From Chitinophagales bacterium (GTDB lineage Bacteria > Bacteroidota > Bacteroidia > Chitinophagales > UBA2359), in assembly GCA_020636475.1 (NCBI GenBank), contig JACJXU010000003.1:124001-188000 (forward strand): a stretch of 64,000 nt of DNA, read 5' to 3'. The notes beneath the pieces are model-generated. The model had not been told where the DNA came from. It did not search any database and saw nothing but the letters and a program-made list of their open reading frames with translations. A program made the position numbers and the translations under genes. Of the stretch, positions 9,055 through 16,988 are shown in pieces (within the stretch, counting starts at the first letter, position 1; the number at the start of each line of letters is the position of its first letter).

Positions 9055-9117
9055 TTGGAAGCAATTTATCGAAGTAAAAAGAATATTACAAAGGTAGCAA
9101 CTAAAATTTTAACGCGG

Positions 9118-9125
9118 TAAATTTG
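9118..9125 (+). promoter_or_regulatory. Candidate -7 box upstream of the lycopene cyclase gene
   Basis: TAAATTTG fits TAnnTTTG. A start near 9132 would exclude the first possible TTG codon (9123) and favours the TTG at 9150. Confidence 0.45.
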
Positions 9126-9149
9126 TATTTTCACCCAAAAAATATTCCC

Positions 9150-9839
9150 TTGCAATCTTTTGTATATGCTAGCTTACTGTTGCTAACACTTCTGGTACCC
9201 TTGGCGCGAAGTTTTGAGCCGCGCATTCATTTTGTGTCGTATTGGAAAATTTTGTTCAAAGCCATTGCGCCGATAGCACTGTTTTTTATCGTCTGGGACG
9301 TATTTTTTACGGCTAAACACATTTGGGGTTTTAACGAAACCTATGTTTTGGGATTCAATTTTTATGGTTTGCCCTTGGAAGAAATTGCTTTTTTTTGGGT
9401 AGTACCTTTTGCTTGCGTGTTTATTTACGAAGTGTTGAATTATTTTGTAAAAAAAGACTTGCTGCAAAAATTTGCCCCTGCCATTACCATAATGTTGCTT
9501 ATTGTAAGCGGAGTTATAGCATTTCGCTATGCTACAAAACTCTACACATTCCTTAGTTTTGCCATAAGTTTTTTCTTGCTGTGTCTGCAAATATTGTGGA
9601 TAAAACCAGCGTATTTAGGGCGTTTTTATCTTGCTTTTATGGTAATTTTAGTTCCCTTTTTAGCAATAAATGGTGTGCTTACGGCTTTGCCCGTAGTATG
9701 GTACAATCCGGCGGCGATAATAGGCGTAAAAATAGGAACTATCCCTTTTGAAGATGTGTTTTATTGTTTAGATTTGTTGTTGCCAATCGTAAATTTGTAC
9801 GAATATCAGAAAAAGAAAACTAATATTTCCGTTCCATAA
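9150..9839 (+). CDS. Lycopene cyclase domain protein (CrtYcd type)
   Basis: A polytopic membrane protein of about 229 residues, matching the fused heterodimer-type lycopene beta-cyclase of Actinobacteria and Bacteroidota. It shows both halves: WDVFFTAKHIWGF then LPLEEIAFFWVVPFACVF in the first, and GTIPFEDVFYCLDLLLP in the second. The two P-x-E-(E/D) motifs are the family's conserved acidic sites. It would convert lycopene to beta-carotene in the membrane. The frame is open from TTG 9123, but the TTG at 9150 (QSFVYASLLLL) better fits the family N-terminus and the promoter box. No other carotenoid gene is in the window. Its 3' end overlaps the convergent gene by 20 bases. Confidence 0.85.
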   Translation: MQSFVYASLLLLTLLVPLARSFEPRIHFVSYWKILFKAIAPIALFFIVWDVFFTAKHIWGFNETYVLGFNFYGLPLEEIAFFWVVPFACVFIYEVLNYFVKKDLLQKFAPAITIMLLIVSGVIAFRYATKLYTFLSFAISFFLLCLQILWIKPAYLGRFYLAFMVILVPFLAINGVLTALPVVWYNPAAIIGVKIGTIPFEDVFYCLDLLLPIVNLYEYQKKKTNISVP

Positions 9840-10290
9840 TAATCTGATAAACTAACGCATCTTTTAGGTTAAATTTAATTTTTGCAGTTTTTCTAAGTTC
9901 AGAAATACTCCCTTTGTAATGTTTGTCCTGCTTATTGTCAAGGTGGTCTGGCAGCACTAAGTCGGTCGAATATTTTTCACCAAAACGGTCGTCTTCGGCA
10001 AGGTCATCGTAGGAAAAATACTTGTCTCTATCCGTTGTAAAAACATCATTTGGTACAAGTATTTCCTCTTTGGGTTCATACCGTATGGTTTTCGGAGCAT
10101 CAGGCATAGGATTACTTGGCGCAGGAACATCTGCCGGAAAATATATTTCCCTCTGAGGTTTTTCATCCGCAGGTTTTCGCATTGGTGGCAACGCTTGCTC
10201 CTTTTTTTGCTTGTTTTTTCTACCCAAAAGCGATAGCACAACAAAAATGATGAATACAATAATATTTATCGGAATATCGGCAAAATGCAT
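9820..10290 (-). CDS. Bacteroidota protein of unknown function, single membrane segment
   Basis: About 156 residues. The ATG at 10290 (MHFADIPINIIV) was preferred over one seven codons upstream because the membrane helix starts directly after it. One N-terminal helix (IIVFIIFVVLSLLG) is followed by a basic stretch, a Pro-rich low-complexity linker, and an acidic segment. The C-terminus (FNLKDALVYQIIMERKY) is a recurring ending of small Bacteroidota proteins of unknown role, so it is probably a real conserved gene. It is convergent with the lycopene cyclase gene. Confidence 0.65.
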   Translation of the reverse strand: MHFADIPINIIVFIIFVVLSLLGRKNKQKKEQALPPMRKPADEKPQREIYFPADVPAPSNPMPDAPKTIRYEPKEEILVPNDVFTTDRDKYFSYDDLAEDDRFGEKYSTDLVLPDHLDNKQDKHYKGSISELRKTAKIKFNLKDALVYQIIMERKY

Positions 10291-10475
10291 GGTAATATTT
10301 TTTTGAACCAAATGTTTTCACTAATGTATTATAAATACCTTACAATGCCAAAAAAGTTCAATAATTTGTACAAATATAAATGCTACAACCATAGCTAAAA
10401 ACGTGAAAAATGTATCTTTGCCCGATTTTTAAAATGTATAAATTATAGACGCAAAAATATTTTAATAAAATTTAT

Positions 10476-10483
10476 TATTTTTG
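10476..10483 (+). promoter_or_regulatory. Candidate -7 box of parC
   Basis: TATTTTTG matches TAnnTTTG in a very AT-rich leader. It lies 55 bases upstream of the parC ATG. Confidence 0.4.
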
Positions 10484-10538
10484 TATTTTGTTAAAAATCA
10501 ATTATTTATAAAATAATTACCGAATAGTAATTCCTAAT

Positions 10539-13190
10539 ATGAGCGAAATAGAAAAGCCATTTTCTCCTAATAACATTGACACCCATATTACCCAAGAAGG
10601 TGAAGTTTTGTCCATAAGTGGTCTGTACCAAAATTGGTTTTTGGACTACGCTTCCTACGTAATTTTAGAAAGAGCCGTTCCTGCCTTACAAGACGGACTA
10701 AAACCTGTGCAAAGGCGTATTCTGCATGCAATGTTCCAAATGAATGACGGACGCTTTCACAAAGTCGCCAACATCATCGGACAAACGATGCAGTATCATC
10801 CACACGGCGACGCTTCTATTGAAGACGCTTTGGTGAATTTAGGACAAAAAGATTTGTTAATTGATTGTCAAGGAAACTGGGGCGACCCGCGCACTGGCGA
10901 CGGTGCCGCTGCTGCGCGTTATATCGAAGCAAGACTTTCCAAATTTGCCTTAGACGTAGCCTTCGACCCCAACATTACCCAATGGCAACTATCCTACGAT
11001 GGGCGCAAAAAAGAACCCATCAATTTACCTGTAAAGTTTCCTTTATTGCTTTTTTTGGGCGTAGAAGGTATTGCAGTAGGCTTGGCAACCAAAATTTTGC
11101 CACACAATTTCATAGAACTTATTGAAGGGGCAATAAAAATATTGCAAGGCAAAAACGTACTCGTTTATCCCGATTTTCCTACGGGCGGCTTAGTGGACAT
11201 AAGCAATTACAACGATGGACTAAAAGGTGGCAAAGTAAAAGTACGCGCGGCTATTGAAGAGTTGGACAAAAAAACCTTAGTTATCAAGGATTTGCCGTAT
11301 GGCACAACTACCTCGCAACTCATAGACTCCATTATTAAAGCCAACGATAAAGGCAAAATAAAAATTAAGCAAATTGTAGATAATACCGCCAGCGAAGTAG
11401 AAATTCTGGTAAAACTTGCACCCAATGTTTCGCCCAGCCTTACCCTTGATGCTCTCTACGCTTTTACCGACTGCGAGTTGTCTATTTCGCCCAATGCTTG
11501 CGTAATTATTGACGAAAAACCACATTTTATTGGTGTAAGCGAAATTCTGCGCATGAGTGCTTTGCACACCAAAGAATTGTTGCGTTTGGAATTAGAGATT
11601 AAGTACAAGGATTTAGAAGAAAAATGGCATTTCGCATCTTTAGAGAAAATATTTATCGAAAATCGGATATACCGCCAAATAGAAGAGTGCGAAACTTGGG
11701 AAGCCGTTATTGAAACCATCGACACAGCATTGAATCCTTTCAAGCCCTTGTTTGTGCGCGAAATAACCCGCGATGATATTGTAAAACTTACTGAAATAAA
11801 AATAAAACGCATTTCAAAATACGATGCTTTTAAAGCAGACGAAGCCATAAAAAAATTGGAAGAAGAAATGCGCGATACCCAGCATCATTTAGAGAATATC
11901 AACGACTTTGCCATTCAATATTACAAAGATATTTTGCAAAAATACGGCAAAGGACGCGAGCGCAAAACGCAAATTCGCAGCTTCGATACCATTGAAATTC
12001 AGCAAGTTGCTGCCTTAAACCAAAAACTTTATGTGGACAGAAAAGGTGGTTTTATTGGTTGGGGACTCAAAAAAGACGAGTTCGTCTGCGACTGTTCCGA
12101 TATGGACGATATCATCGTTTTTCGCAAAGATTGTCGCTTTTTGGTAACGCGCATCAGCGAAAAAGCCTTTGTGGGCAAAGACATTATTCACCTTGCCGTA
12201 TGGAAAAAAGGAGACGAGCGCACTATTTACAACATGATATATGCTGCGCCGGAAATAGGAAAAAACTTTGCCAAACGTTTTGCCGTTACCGCCATCACGC
12301 GCGACAAGGAGTACGATTTGTTTTCGGGAACAAAAAAGCCGAAGTTGTTGTATTTCACCGCCAATCCTAACGGAGAGTCCGAAATTGTATCTGTTCAACT
12401 TTCGCAAGACTCTGCCGCACGACAAAAATCCTTCGATTTCAATTTCGGCGAATTAACCATAAAAGGACGGCAATCGCAAGGAAATATTATTAGCAAATAC
12501 GCTATAAAAAAAGTGCAACAAAAGTCTTTGGGCGAGTCCACGCTCGGCGGAAGAAAACTTTGGGTGGATACCGTTTCGGGAAAAATAAATGAAGATGGAC
12601 GCGGGCAATTTTTAGGCAGTTTTGATACCGGCGACCAAATTTTGGTATTGTACAAAGATGGAAATTACGAGCTTTCCGATTTTGAATTAGGCAAGCGTTT
12701 TCCGATGGAAAATGTGGTGGAGATAGTAAAATATTCGCCCGAAATGGTCATCAACTGTGTATATTACAATGGCGAGCGCAAAGATTACTACGTAAAACGT
12801 TTTCATGTAGAAACTTCTACCACCGACCAGAAGTTTTTGTTTATCAGCGATGCGCCGCGTTCCAATTTGGTGCTTGCCACCATTGAGCCGCAAGCCGTAA
12901 TAGAAGTAAGCTACACCAAAGACAAGAGTAAAACCAAAGAAAGTTTTGCCCTAAAAATTTCGGATTTTATAGAAGTGAAAGGTTGGAAAGTATTGGGAAA
13001 TAAACTTTGCAGCTACAAAGTAGTAAGCGTAAAAAGAATTGAAGACGCACCCGAGCAGAAAAACGAACCACAAGTAAAAGAAAATACCCCAGCACAAACG
13101 CCTGATGCTCCGGTGAAATTAAAACGCGGAGATGAAATAAGTTGGGAAATAAACGCGCAACCAAAGTTGTTTGAAGATGCAGACGAATAA
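10539..13190 (+). CDS. parC: DNA topoisomerase IV subunit A
   Basis: A type IIA topoisomerase cleavage subunit of 883 residues. It begins with the ParC-type sequence SGLYQNWFLDYASYVILE and then DGLKPVQRRILHAM. The catalytic Tyr is residue 128 in AAARYIEARLS. The breakage-reunion core and coiled coil extend to about residue 480, followed by a beta-propeller-like C-terminal domain with a GyrA-box-like but altered segment (KGRQSQGN). The N-terminus and length fit the Bacteroidota ParC subgroup rather than GyrA. Its partner parE is not adjacent. The DUF4407 gene begins inside its last codons (14-base overlap), so the two are probably co-translated. Confidence 0.93.
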   Translation: MSEIEKPFSPNNIDTHITQEGEVLSISGLYQNWFLDYASYVILERAVPALQDGLKPVQRRILHAMFQMNDGRFHKVANIIGQTMQYHPHGDASIEDALVNLGQKDLLIDCQGNWGDPRTGDGAAAARYIEARLSKFALDVAFDPNITQWQLSYDGRKKEPINLPVKFPLLLFLGVEGIAVGLATKILPHNFIELIEGAIKILQGKNVLVYPDFPTGGLVDISNYNDGLKGGKVKVRAAIEELDKKTLVIKDLPYGTTTSQLIDSIIKANDKGKIKIKQIVDNTASEVEILVKLAPNVSPSLTLDALYAFTDCELSISPNACVIIDEKPHFIGVSEILRMSALHTKELLRLELEIKYKDLEEKWHFASLEKIFIENRIYRQIEECETWEAVIETIDTALNPFKPLFVREITRDDIVKLTEIKIKRISKYDAFKADEAIKKLEEEMRDTQHHLENINDFAIQYYKDILQKYGKGRERKTQIRSFDTIEIQQVAALNQKLYVDRKGGFIGWGLKKDEFVCDCSDMDDIIVFRKDCRFLVTRISEKAFVGKDIIHLAVWKKGDERTIYNMIYAAPEIGKNFAKRFAVTAITRDKEYDLFSGTKKPKLLYFTANPNGESEIVSVQLSQDSAARQKSFDFNFGELTIKGRQSQGNIISKYAIKKVQQKSLGESTLGGRKLWVDTVSGKINEDGRGQFLGSFDTGDQILVLYKDGNYELSDFELGKRFPMENVVEIVKYSPEMVINCVYYNGERKDYYVKRFHVETSTTDQKFLFISDAPRSNLVLATIEPQAVIEVSYTKDKSKTKESFALKISDFIEVKGWKVLGNKLCSYKVVSVKRIEDAPEQKNEPQVKENTPAQTPDAPVKLKRGDEISWEINAQPKLFEDADE

Positions 13191-15321
13191 AACAGCGTCC
13201 GAAAGCACGAAAATTTCACCGATTACACGATTTTTTTGGTGGTGTTCCGGTGCGAATATACCTATTTTAGAAACTACGCCCTCCGAGTGGAACGTATATT
13301 TTGGTATGGGAGCTACCATTCTCACTACGGCAATATTGGCTTTTTTTTCGGGTAGTTATGCCTTGTTTACCATCTTTGGCAATGTACCACTTGCTATTGC
13401 TTTTGGCTTGCTTTGGGCAATGGTAATTTTCAATTTCGATAGATTTATTGTGGCTTCTTTGCGTAAAAATTTTGCCGAAAAGCCCGATAAAAATGCTTCA
13501 CTTTGGCAAAAACTAAACCACTTTTTTCTCAATAACACTTCCTATATAGTCATTGCGCTGCCCCGTTTGGTATTGGCAATTTTTATTGGTATCATCATTT
13601 CCAAACCATTGGAATTGCGTATTTTCCAAGCCGAAGTGGAGGTGAAACTTTTGCAGTTGCAAGCCGAAAAAGCGCAGGAAATAACCCAAGCAAATACCGT
13701 TTTTTACCAAGATATTGAAAAACTGCAAGCCGAAAAACAACAATTACAGCAGCAACTTGCCACAAAAGAAGACATGCGCGACACTTTAGAACAAGCCATG
13801 ATTGCCGAAGCCGAAGGCACTGCCGGAAGCGGTGCAGAAGGAAAGGGCCCCGTGTTTTGGGAAAAACGCAAGCGCATTCGCAAAATAGAAACAGAACTTA
13901 CTATATTGCGCGAGCAAGTATCTCCGCGAATAAATCAGTTGGAAACCCAAATAAATGCGCTGGAAACCGAAAAACTCCAAGCCCAGCGCAATGCAAAAAA
14001 CCAAGCCGCTGCTTACAACGGATTGTTGGCGCGTTTGGAGGCACTACACAGTTTGCAAGGCGCACCATTTTCGCCTAATTGGTTGAAAATAAACTTGATA
14101 ACGTTTTTGTTTATGCTTATTGAAGCCGCGCCGGTTTTGGTGAAAATGTTTTTGAATAAAGGAAATTACGATTATAAATTGTACAAACTTATCCAATCGG
14201 AAAAAACTGCTTTCGACCAAAAACAAAAAATGCAAGAACAGCAACAGCAACAAGCTATGACGTATCGTTTGGAGCAGGAAAAAGCGCAACTGGAGTATCA
14301 GGCACAACAGCAGCAGGCGCAGCTAAAGTTTGCGCAGCAACGCCAAAAACAGCAACAAAACCAAGCGAACAAAATGGATAAAATGCTTTGGAAAGAATTG
14401 GAAAATGTGCGGCAGGACAAAATAAAGCGATTGATACAGGAATGGGAAAAACAAACCAAACAAAAGGCTTGGTCGTATCAGGAACTGGCACATTTTTTAC
14501 AAGAAAACTTAGGCGATACGATAAATTTGTCGGAACAATTTCCTGAAAATGAGCAAATTATACAAGCTATTGTCCCTAAGCAAAAGCAGGAGGAAAAAAA
14601 GGAAAGCACGAAAACACTCAAAGCATTTATGCCACACCATCGCGAATTTGATTTACAAAAATACCTAAGTGAAATAAACAATGCTTTTGCGGCGAAAAAA
14701 ATAGATTTTGTGTTTCAGCAACTTTTTCCACTTTTTGAAGAAAAAACGCATGCAGACATTATCGCCTATTTGGCATATTTACAGTCGAGTTACACCGCTT
14801 GGCAAAATGTCGAAAAAGCGCAGACAAAACCTATGGAAGAAATAAAAGCCGCTCGCGAAGATTTGCTGGAACAGTTGCGCATTTTTTTACAGAAAATACA
14901 ACAACCGCTTCATGCTTGTTTGTTGGTGAGTTCGCAGCAAAATACCAGTATTTTTCAAAGTTTGATAGAAAAATTATCCACCAAAAACATACACTTGCGC
15001 CTTAGTCAACAGTTGGACTACGACTTGTCGGAAGATTTTATGCTGATAGATTTGTACGGACAATCCGAAAGCACTTTACACATTGCACAAGGGCTGTTTC
15101 AGCATCGTGTACACGTTTTTTATGCGCAAGCGCAAGCCGAAAAATTACCTGCATTTTTGCAAAACGATGCCTTAGCACAAGATGTTTTATACTATTCTTT
15201 CGAAAATACTGCCGAAATAGCGTTGGAATTAGATTTTAAAGTATTTCAACAAATTCGTTGTGAAACTTTGTTGATGAATTTGCAGCAAAATCCACCTTCG
15301 GGGGCGAGTAATAATATTTGA
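13177..15321 (+). CDS. DUF4407 membrane coiled-coil protein with an effector-associated-like C-terminus
   Basis: A 714-residue protein. The N-terminus is DUF4407 (FWWCSGANIPIL; then three membrane helices at about 45-65, 72-90 and 125-147, with the conserved FNFDRFIVAS). A long coiled coil spans about 148-300, a fourth membrane helix follows (LITFLFMLIEAAPVLVKMF), then a Gln-rich coiled coil to about 410. Residues about 490-590 (KYLSEINNAFAAKKIDFVFQ, then a conserved Tyr-centred middle and LLEQLRIFLQKI) look like the helical effector-associated domain EAD11 found in predicted conflict systems. The last 120 residues are an alpha/beta segment of unknown type. The ATG at 13177 overlaps parC. DUF4407 is confident; the EAD match is inferred by eye. 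Confidence 0.8.
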   Translation: MQTNKTASESTKISPITRFFWWCSGANIPILETTPSEWNVYFGMGATILTTAILAFFSGSYALFTIFGNVPLAIAFGLLWAMVIFNFDRFIVASLRKNFAEKPDKNASLWQKLNHFFLNNTSYIVIALPRLVLAIFIGIIISKPLELRIFQAEVEVKLLQLQAEKAQEITQANTVFYQDIEKLQAEKQQLQQQLATKEDMRDTLEQAMIAEAEGTAGSGAEGKGPVFWEKRKRIRKIETELTILREQVSPRINQLETQINALETEKLQAQRNAKNQAAAYNGLLARLEALHSLQGAPFSPNWLKINLITFLFMLIEAAPVLVKMFLNKGNYDYKLYKLIQSEKTAFDQKQKMQEQQQQQAMTYRLEQEKAQLEYQAQQQQAQLKFAQQRQKQQQNQANKMDKMLWKELENVRQDKIKRLIQEWEKQTKQKAWSYQELAHFLQENLGDTINLSEQFPENEQIIQAIVPKQKQEEKKESTKTLKAFMPHHREFDLQKYLSEINNAFAAKKIDFVFQQLFPLFEEKTHADIIAYLAYLQSSYTAWQNVEKAQTKPMEEIKAAREDLLEQLRIFLQKIQQPLHACLLVSSQQNTSIFQSLIEKLSTKNIHLRLSQQLDYDLSEDFMLIDLYGQSESTLHIAQGLFQHRVHVFYAQAQAEKLPAFLQNDALAQDVLYYSFENTAEIALELDFKVFQQIRCETLLMNLQQNPPSGASNNI

Positions 15322-15580
15322 TGTTTGGAGCGAAATAAAGGGACAATGTTAGTGTAATTTATCTTTGTCCCAATTAGCAGGGTTGTAGTTGATGTAATGT
15401 GTAATGCGCTGATATTCGATAGAATTTCGAATAATTCGGTCATAGAATCGTGACTGCCAACCGTTGGGAAAACCTAAGCGATTGGCATGTTTTGTAACCG
15501 CCGATTTGTAAGAACGAATGATGGTTGAAACAGTTTCAGGTTTTGGGGATATTTTTGCCATAAATTCATTTTTCGGTGGT

Positions 15581-15604
15581 AGGGTTGTTGCATGCAACAA
15601 CCCT
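15581..15604. repeat. 24 bp perfect palindrome inside the RAYT gene
   Basis: AGGGTTGTTGCA is followed directly by its exact complement. It encodes part of the linker GLLHATTLPP in the RAYT C-terminal half. It resembles a REP-type hairpin embedded in the coding sequence. Confidence 0.75.
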
Positions 15605-15656
15605 GAAGAATTTTTTATAGATAAATTATTGTCTGTTTCTGGTTTTTCCAAAATTA

Positions 15657-16720
15657 AGTACCTACCCAAAAGAAATGGCGTAATGATTTCCATAGTTTTG
15701 GAGTATATTGATAATGGACTCGTGGAGGCTATCCATAGAGCAATAGTGTTTGGGTTGTAGCCAAAAATGCTTCATCATTTTCCACAGTATTTCAATTAAG
15801 TTAAGTTCGGGCGAATAGGCGGGAATAAATTGTAAGTACATACCTTTGTGCCGCCACTGCTTCATTTTTTCTTGCACTATTTTTGCTTTGTGGATAGAGG
15901 CATTGTCAAGAATGATAATGGTCTTTTTTTGTATTTTGTGGGCATAGTCGTCCAATGTTTGGATGACACATTGGGCATTGGCAGATCCTTGGTAGATATT
16001 GCCATAAAATTCATTTTTGTAAATATTTAACAAGCCCAGTACCGTATAGCCTTTTGAACGCAAGGCAGGGAGCAAGACTGTCTCTCCTTTTTTTGACCAA
16101 CAATAGGGAACACTAGGATTCATATCAAAGCCACATCCATCAAAATATACTAAATCTATATCCTCCTTAATTGCCTCTTGTTTAAGCAGTTGTACTTCTT
16201 TTTCAAAGAACCTGAAAAGACTTTCATCTCTTTTGTTTTGCAAAGATTTACGCATGCGTTTCCAAACAAAATTTGCCCTTTTCAATATTCTCTTTATCGT
16301 CTTGCAACTGGCGGCTTTTCCATAAATATTGTTTTGAACTGCCGTAAATACACTGATGCGCTGAATAGTCTCACTTGACGCACTCTCCACTATTTTTTTT
16401 CCTCTTCTGCGCTGAATTTCCTCGGTCGCCCCGATTTCGCCTTATCCAACAAGCCTTCCTCTCCCGCTCTTTCCCAATTGGAAAACCACACACTTATCGT
16501 GTCGCGATATACTCCAAAAATATTGGACAAGGTTGCTATGTCAAAGCCTTTGTCACTTAATAAAAGTGCTTGTGCTCTATGGCGCACTCTTTCACTTGTA
16601 CTTCCTTTTTTTAGCCCTTCCAACAAGGCTATTTCTGCTTCCTTTAATTTTATATATCTTTTACTCATATGGCAAAGATAAGTACTTTTTTTTATGCTGG
16701 CTTTCTTTTGTCCAAGTACT
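15657..16720 (-). mobile_element. IS630-family insertion sequence, complete, 1064 bp
   Basis: The ends are inverted repeats: left AGTACCTACCCAAAAGAAA, right (complement) AGTACTTGGACAAAAGAAA. It is flanked by TA at 15655-15656 and 16721-16722, the usual IS630/mariner target duplication. It carries one transposase in two overlapping frames. The intact ends, target duplication and seamless reconstruction of the interrupted gene suggest a recent insertion. Confidence 0.93.
15662..16668 (-). CDS. IS630-family transposase, two frames joined by -1 frameshifting
   Basis: The first frame (16668-16390, 92 residues) is a helix-turn-helix DNA-binding part (ALLLSDKGFDIATLSNIFG; RAGEEGLLDKAKSGRPRKF). The second (16390-15662) is the DDE catalytic part: DLVYFDGCGFDMNP (first Asp), IIILDNASIHKAK (second Asp), and SPELNLIEILWKMMKHF (Glu). 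They meet at a run of eight A (GAGGAAAAAAAATAG), where a -1 slip on A-AAA-AAA yields one protein of about 334 residues with the join EEEKK-IVESAS. The second frame could alternatively start at a GTG overlapping the stop (TAGTG). All catalytic residues are present, so it is probably active. Confidence 0.9.
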
Positions 16721-16988
16721 TAATATCCCATGCACATGATTAGGCATTACCACAAAAGCACCTAATTTCACAAAAGTCGAATGATGCGGAATTTCGTACC
16801 ACAAAATATTGGCAATTACTCCCACGTTTGATAAGCGCATAACACCATCTTCTATTTCTCCGAAAAAATGCACACGATTCTTTGTACAAATGGTAATGAA
16901 ATATGCAGCATTATTGCCGTAGTTCCACCATTTAGCCCTAAGTGGTCGCGTGTGATACTTGTAGCGGAGCTTTTTCATGTGTTTTGTT

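Larger units (their letters stand above)
15349..16978 (-). pseudogene. REP-associated tyrosine (Y1/IS200-like) transposase gene split by an IS630 insertion
   Basis: The N-terminal part (16978-16721) reads YHTRPLRAKWWNYGNN, then FITICTKNR, and VVMPNHVHGI, the HUH metal-binding motif. The C-terminal part (15654-15349) carries SYKSAVTKHANRLG and FYDRIIRN with the catalytic Tyr and ends NPANWDKDKLH. Removing the element at 15657-16720 together with one TA copy joins codon TTA to ATT and restores an unbroken 187-codon frame (HGILILEKPE). The gene starts 11 bases downstream of batD. RAYT proteins are single-copy domesticated relatives of IS200 transposases that act on REP palindromes. As it stands the gene is dead. 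Confidence 0.9.

Noticed and set aside
10539..13190. Assignment as gyrA
   Set aside because: The N-terminal pattern WFLDYASYVILERAVPALQD and the altered GyrA box fit the Bacteroidota ParC group better.
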